From NCBI GenBank assembly GCA_946965045.2, contig OX337240.1:1488001-1552000 (forward strand): a stretch of DNA of 64,000 bases. Reading direction: 5' to 3'. Origin of the DNA: Epithemia pelagica (taxonomy: Eukaryota; Bacillariophyta; Bacillariophyceae; Surirellales; Surirellaceae). This document shows, piece by piece, positions 62,889 to 64,000 of this stretch. The position numbers and the translations under genes were made by a program. Position 1 is the first letter of the stretch. Every line of letters starts with the position of its first letter. A model generated the notes under the pieces. The model had not been told where the DNA came from. It saw only the letters and a list, made by a program, of their open reading frames with translations, and did no database searches.

Positions 62889-64000
62889 ATCGGCTGCCTC
62901 AAAAAGGCGAGGTCATGGTCCTCAGCCTGCAAATAGTTAAGGCTGTAGAATTCTCAGGAACAAAGGACGAAAAACGAAAAAGAGACGCAAAGAGCAAACA
63001 GAAATCCACCGATAGAAAAACCCGGATCCCCAATTAAGCGACACTGCAGCTAACCTAACATGTCCGAGACATAACTGCTATGGCTTTGTTGCTGCCGTAT
63101 ATATTATTATCTACTCATATTGTAAGAGGTCAGAGGTCATCAGAGGACATGTTGTCCCGTTGTCCCTTTTTCTGTTGTTGCGTTATAATTATAATATTAT
63201 GTTTGTTGTAAACTCGTACTTCTTTTTCCTCTCCTCTTCGACGATGGAAGCTGCTCGTGATTCATGACTTTTGGGTATCGACATTATTTCATGTCTGATG
63301 CCATGCTTTCTCTCCGATTCCTTAGTTGTCGTACTTGAACCGAGAAGACAAGAGGAAATTGATCCCTGCAACCTGCAACGCTGAACGAGGAGCTTACGTT
63401 TTGCGTTGAGCGATTGACGGGTTTCCTGTCTGTCTTCGTGTCCAATCTTTTTTCATCCTCGGACAGCCCAACACAATCAATCAATCCAAAAAGCATTCCA
63501 ACCAAGCTAACTGTTGACCTTTCTCTGACAGATACCTGGTGTGGAAGAGCGCGAAACAAGGAATGGCCTGAAGTGTTATTCATCAGAAGGGTGGATCAAT
63601 GGCATGTAAATTTACTCCTATGAGCTTTTGGATTGAACTAGGTTGGTAGGTAGGCGCAATTACCAGGCGTTTCCATGATCATGCAAACGGCATACTAGTA
63701 ATACTTGGCGAGTTAAGGGATTGCAGGAGAGATTACTTTCATGTTTGTGCTCCATCTCGCATCTACCTACACCATCGCAAATGCTGCTAGGAGTAGGTAG
63801 GAGTACCTAGTGCTAGCGCAGGCTACCCACCTGTTTCTTTTCGGGGGTCATCCCCAAAATTTTCCAATGCGTACAGTCGCAGGGGGAGCGAGGACTACCT
63901 CATCAGGACGTAGAGGTCCGGGTAGATAATAGTTACTCCTAATCGCAAACTCGGTTAAGACGATGCTTCTATTGCTCGAACTGCTCCTGGATGAACGAAA
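62889..64000. other. Right-edge intergenic DNA, no gene seen
   Basis: Includes the promoter of the TPR-like gene. Small frames at 63284-63583 and 63414-63623 overlap on opposite strands and have no recognisable motif. AT-rich tracts lie near 63100-63210. Confidence 0.4.

Noticed and set aside
1-64000. CRISPR arrays, rRNA or tRNA genes
   Set aside because: No regularly spaced repeats were seen, and no convincing tRNA B-box or rRNA sequence was found by eye. A covariance-model search would settle tRNAs.

Overview
The window is nuclear DNA of a photosynthetic stramenopile, most likely a pennate diatom. This is an inference from four things: Ty1/copia elements of the kind common in diatoms (one with a D-S-H-A-D-T protease motif and a chromodomain-like module), short GT-AG introns, a signal peptide followed by an A-F plastid-targeting motif, and a TPR-like protein of a type I associate with diatoms. 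Genes are compact, on both strands, mostly with no intron or one short one. No rRNA, tRNA, CRISPR or prokaryotic operon was seen.

Layout. 1-3.8 kb: left-truncated copia-like retroelement (minus strand) whose gag and pol share one frame but are separated by two in-frame stops. 5-7.1 kb: coiled-coil protein and ELOF1/Elf1. 7.4-9.4 kb: GT10 fucosyltransferase. 9.9-12.2 kb: two related basic nuclear-type proteins, one with a C2HC finger. 12.4-14.6 kb: PhyH-like plus beta-propeller fusion. 16-21.1 kb: F-box plus protein-kinase-like fusion with one intron. 21.2-27.2 kb: TRAPPC8/Trs85-like protein. 27.7-29.5 kb: homogentisate 1,2-dioxygenase. 30.3-31.4 kb: histidine phosphatase. 31.7-33.9 kb: membrane-anchored GLTP-domain protein. 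35.6-37.6 kb: six-finger C2HC protein related to the 10.7-12.2 kb gene, with a frameshift. 37.7-39.4 kb: RUS/DUF647 protein. 39.6-42.2 kb: VWA plus alpha-kinase, also frameshifted. 43-44.5 kb: mitochondrial-carrier protein. 44.8-46.2 kb: DTD2-type tRNA deacylase. 46.6-48.1 kb: Crinkler-like NTPase/nuclease with a nonsense codon. 48.5-49.8 kb: PhyH dioxygenase with a plastid-type leader. 50.6-57.7 kb: complete, very young copia retrotransposon. 57.7-60.8 kb: gene-poor DNA. 60.8-61.8 kb: staphylococcal-nuclease-like protein. 62.1-62.9 kb: TPR-like protein.

The genes do not form one pathway. They are housekeeping genes (transcription elongation, vesicle tethering, tyrosine breakdown, tRNA proofreading, glycosylation, lipid transfer) mixed with lineage-specific fusions and mobile DNA. 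The least familiar item is a family of C2HC zinc-finger-like proteins present at two loci about 24 kb apart. Its members share a repeated CLG..C / HLR.C / SAKGKM module, and one locus also carries a small paralog without the finger. The best-defined item is the 7,099-bp retrotransposon: 167-bp LTRs differing at one base, a perfect 5-bp target duplication, a primer site matching the anticodon arm of initiator tRNA-Met, and a single in-frame TGA between gag and pol.
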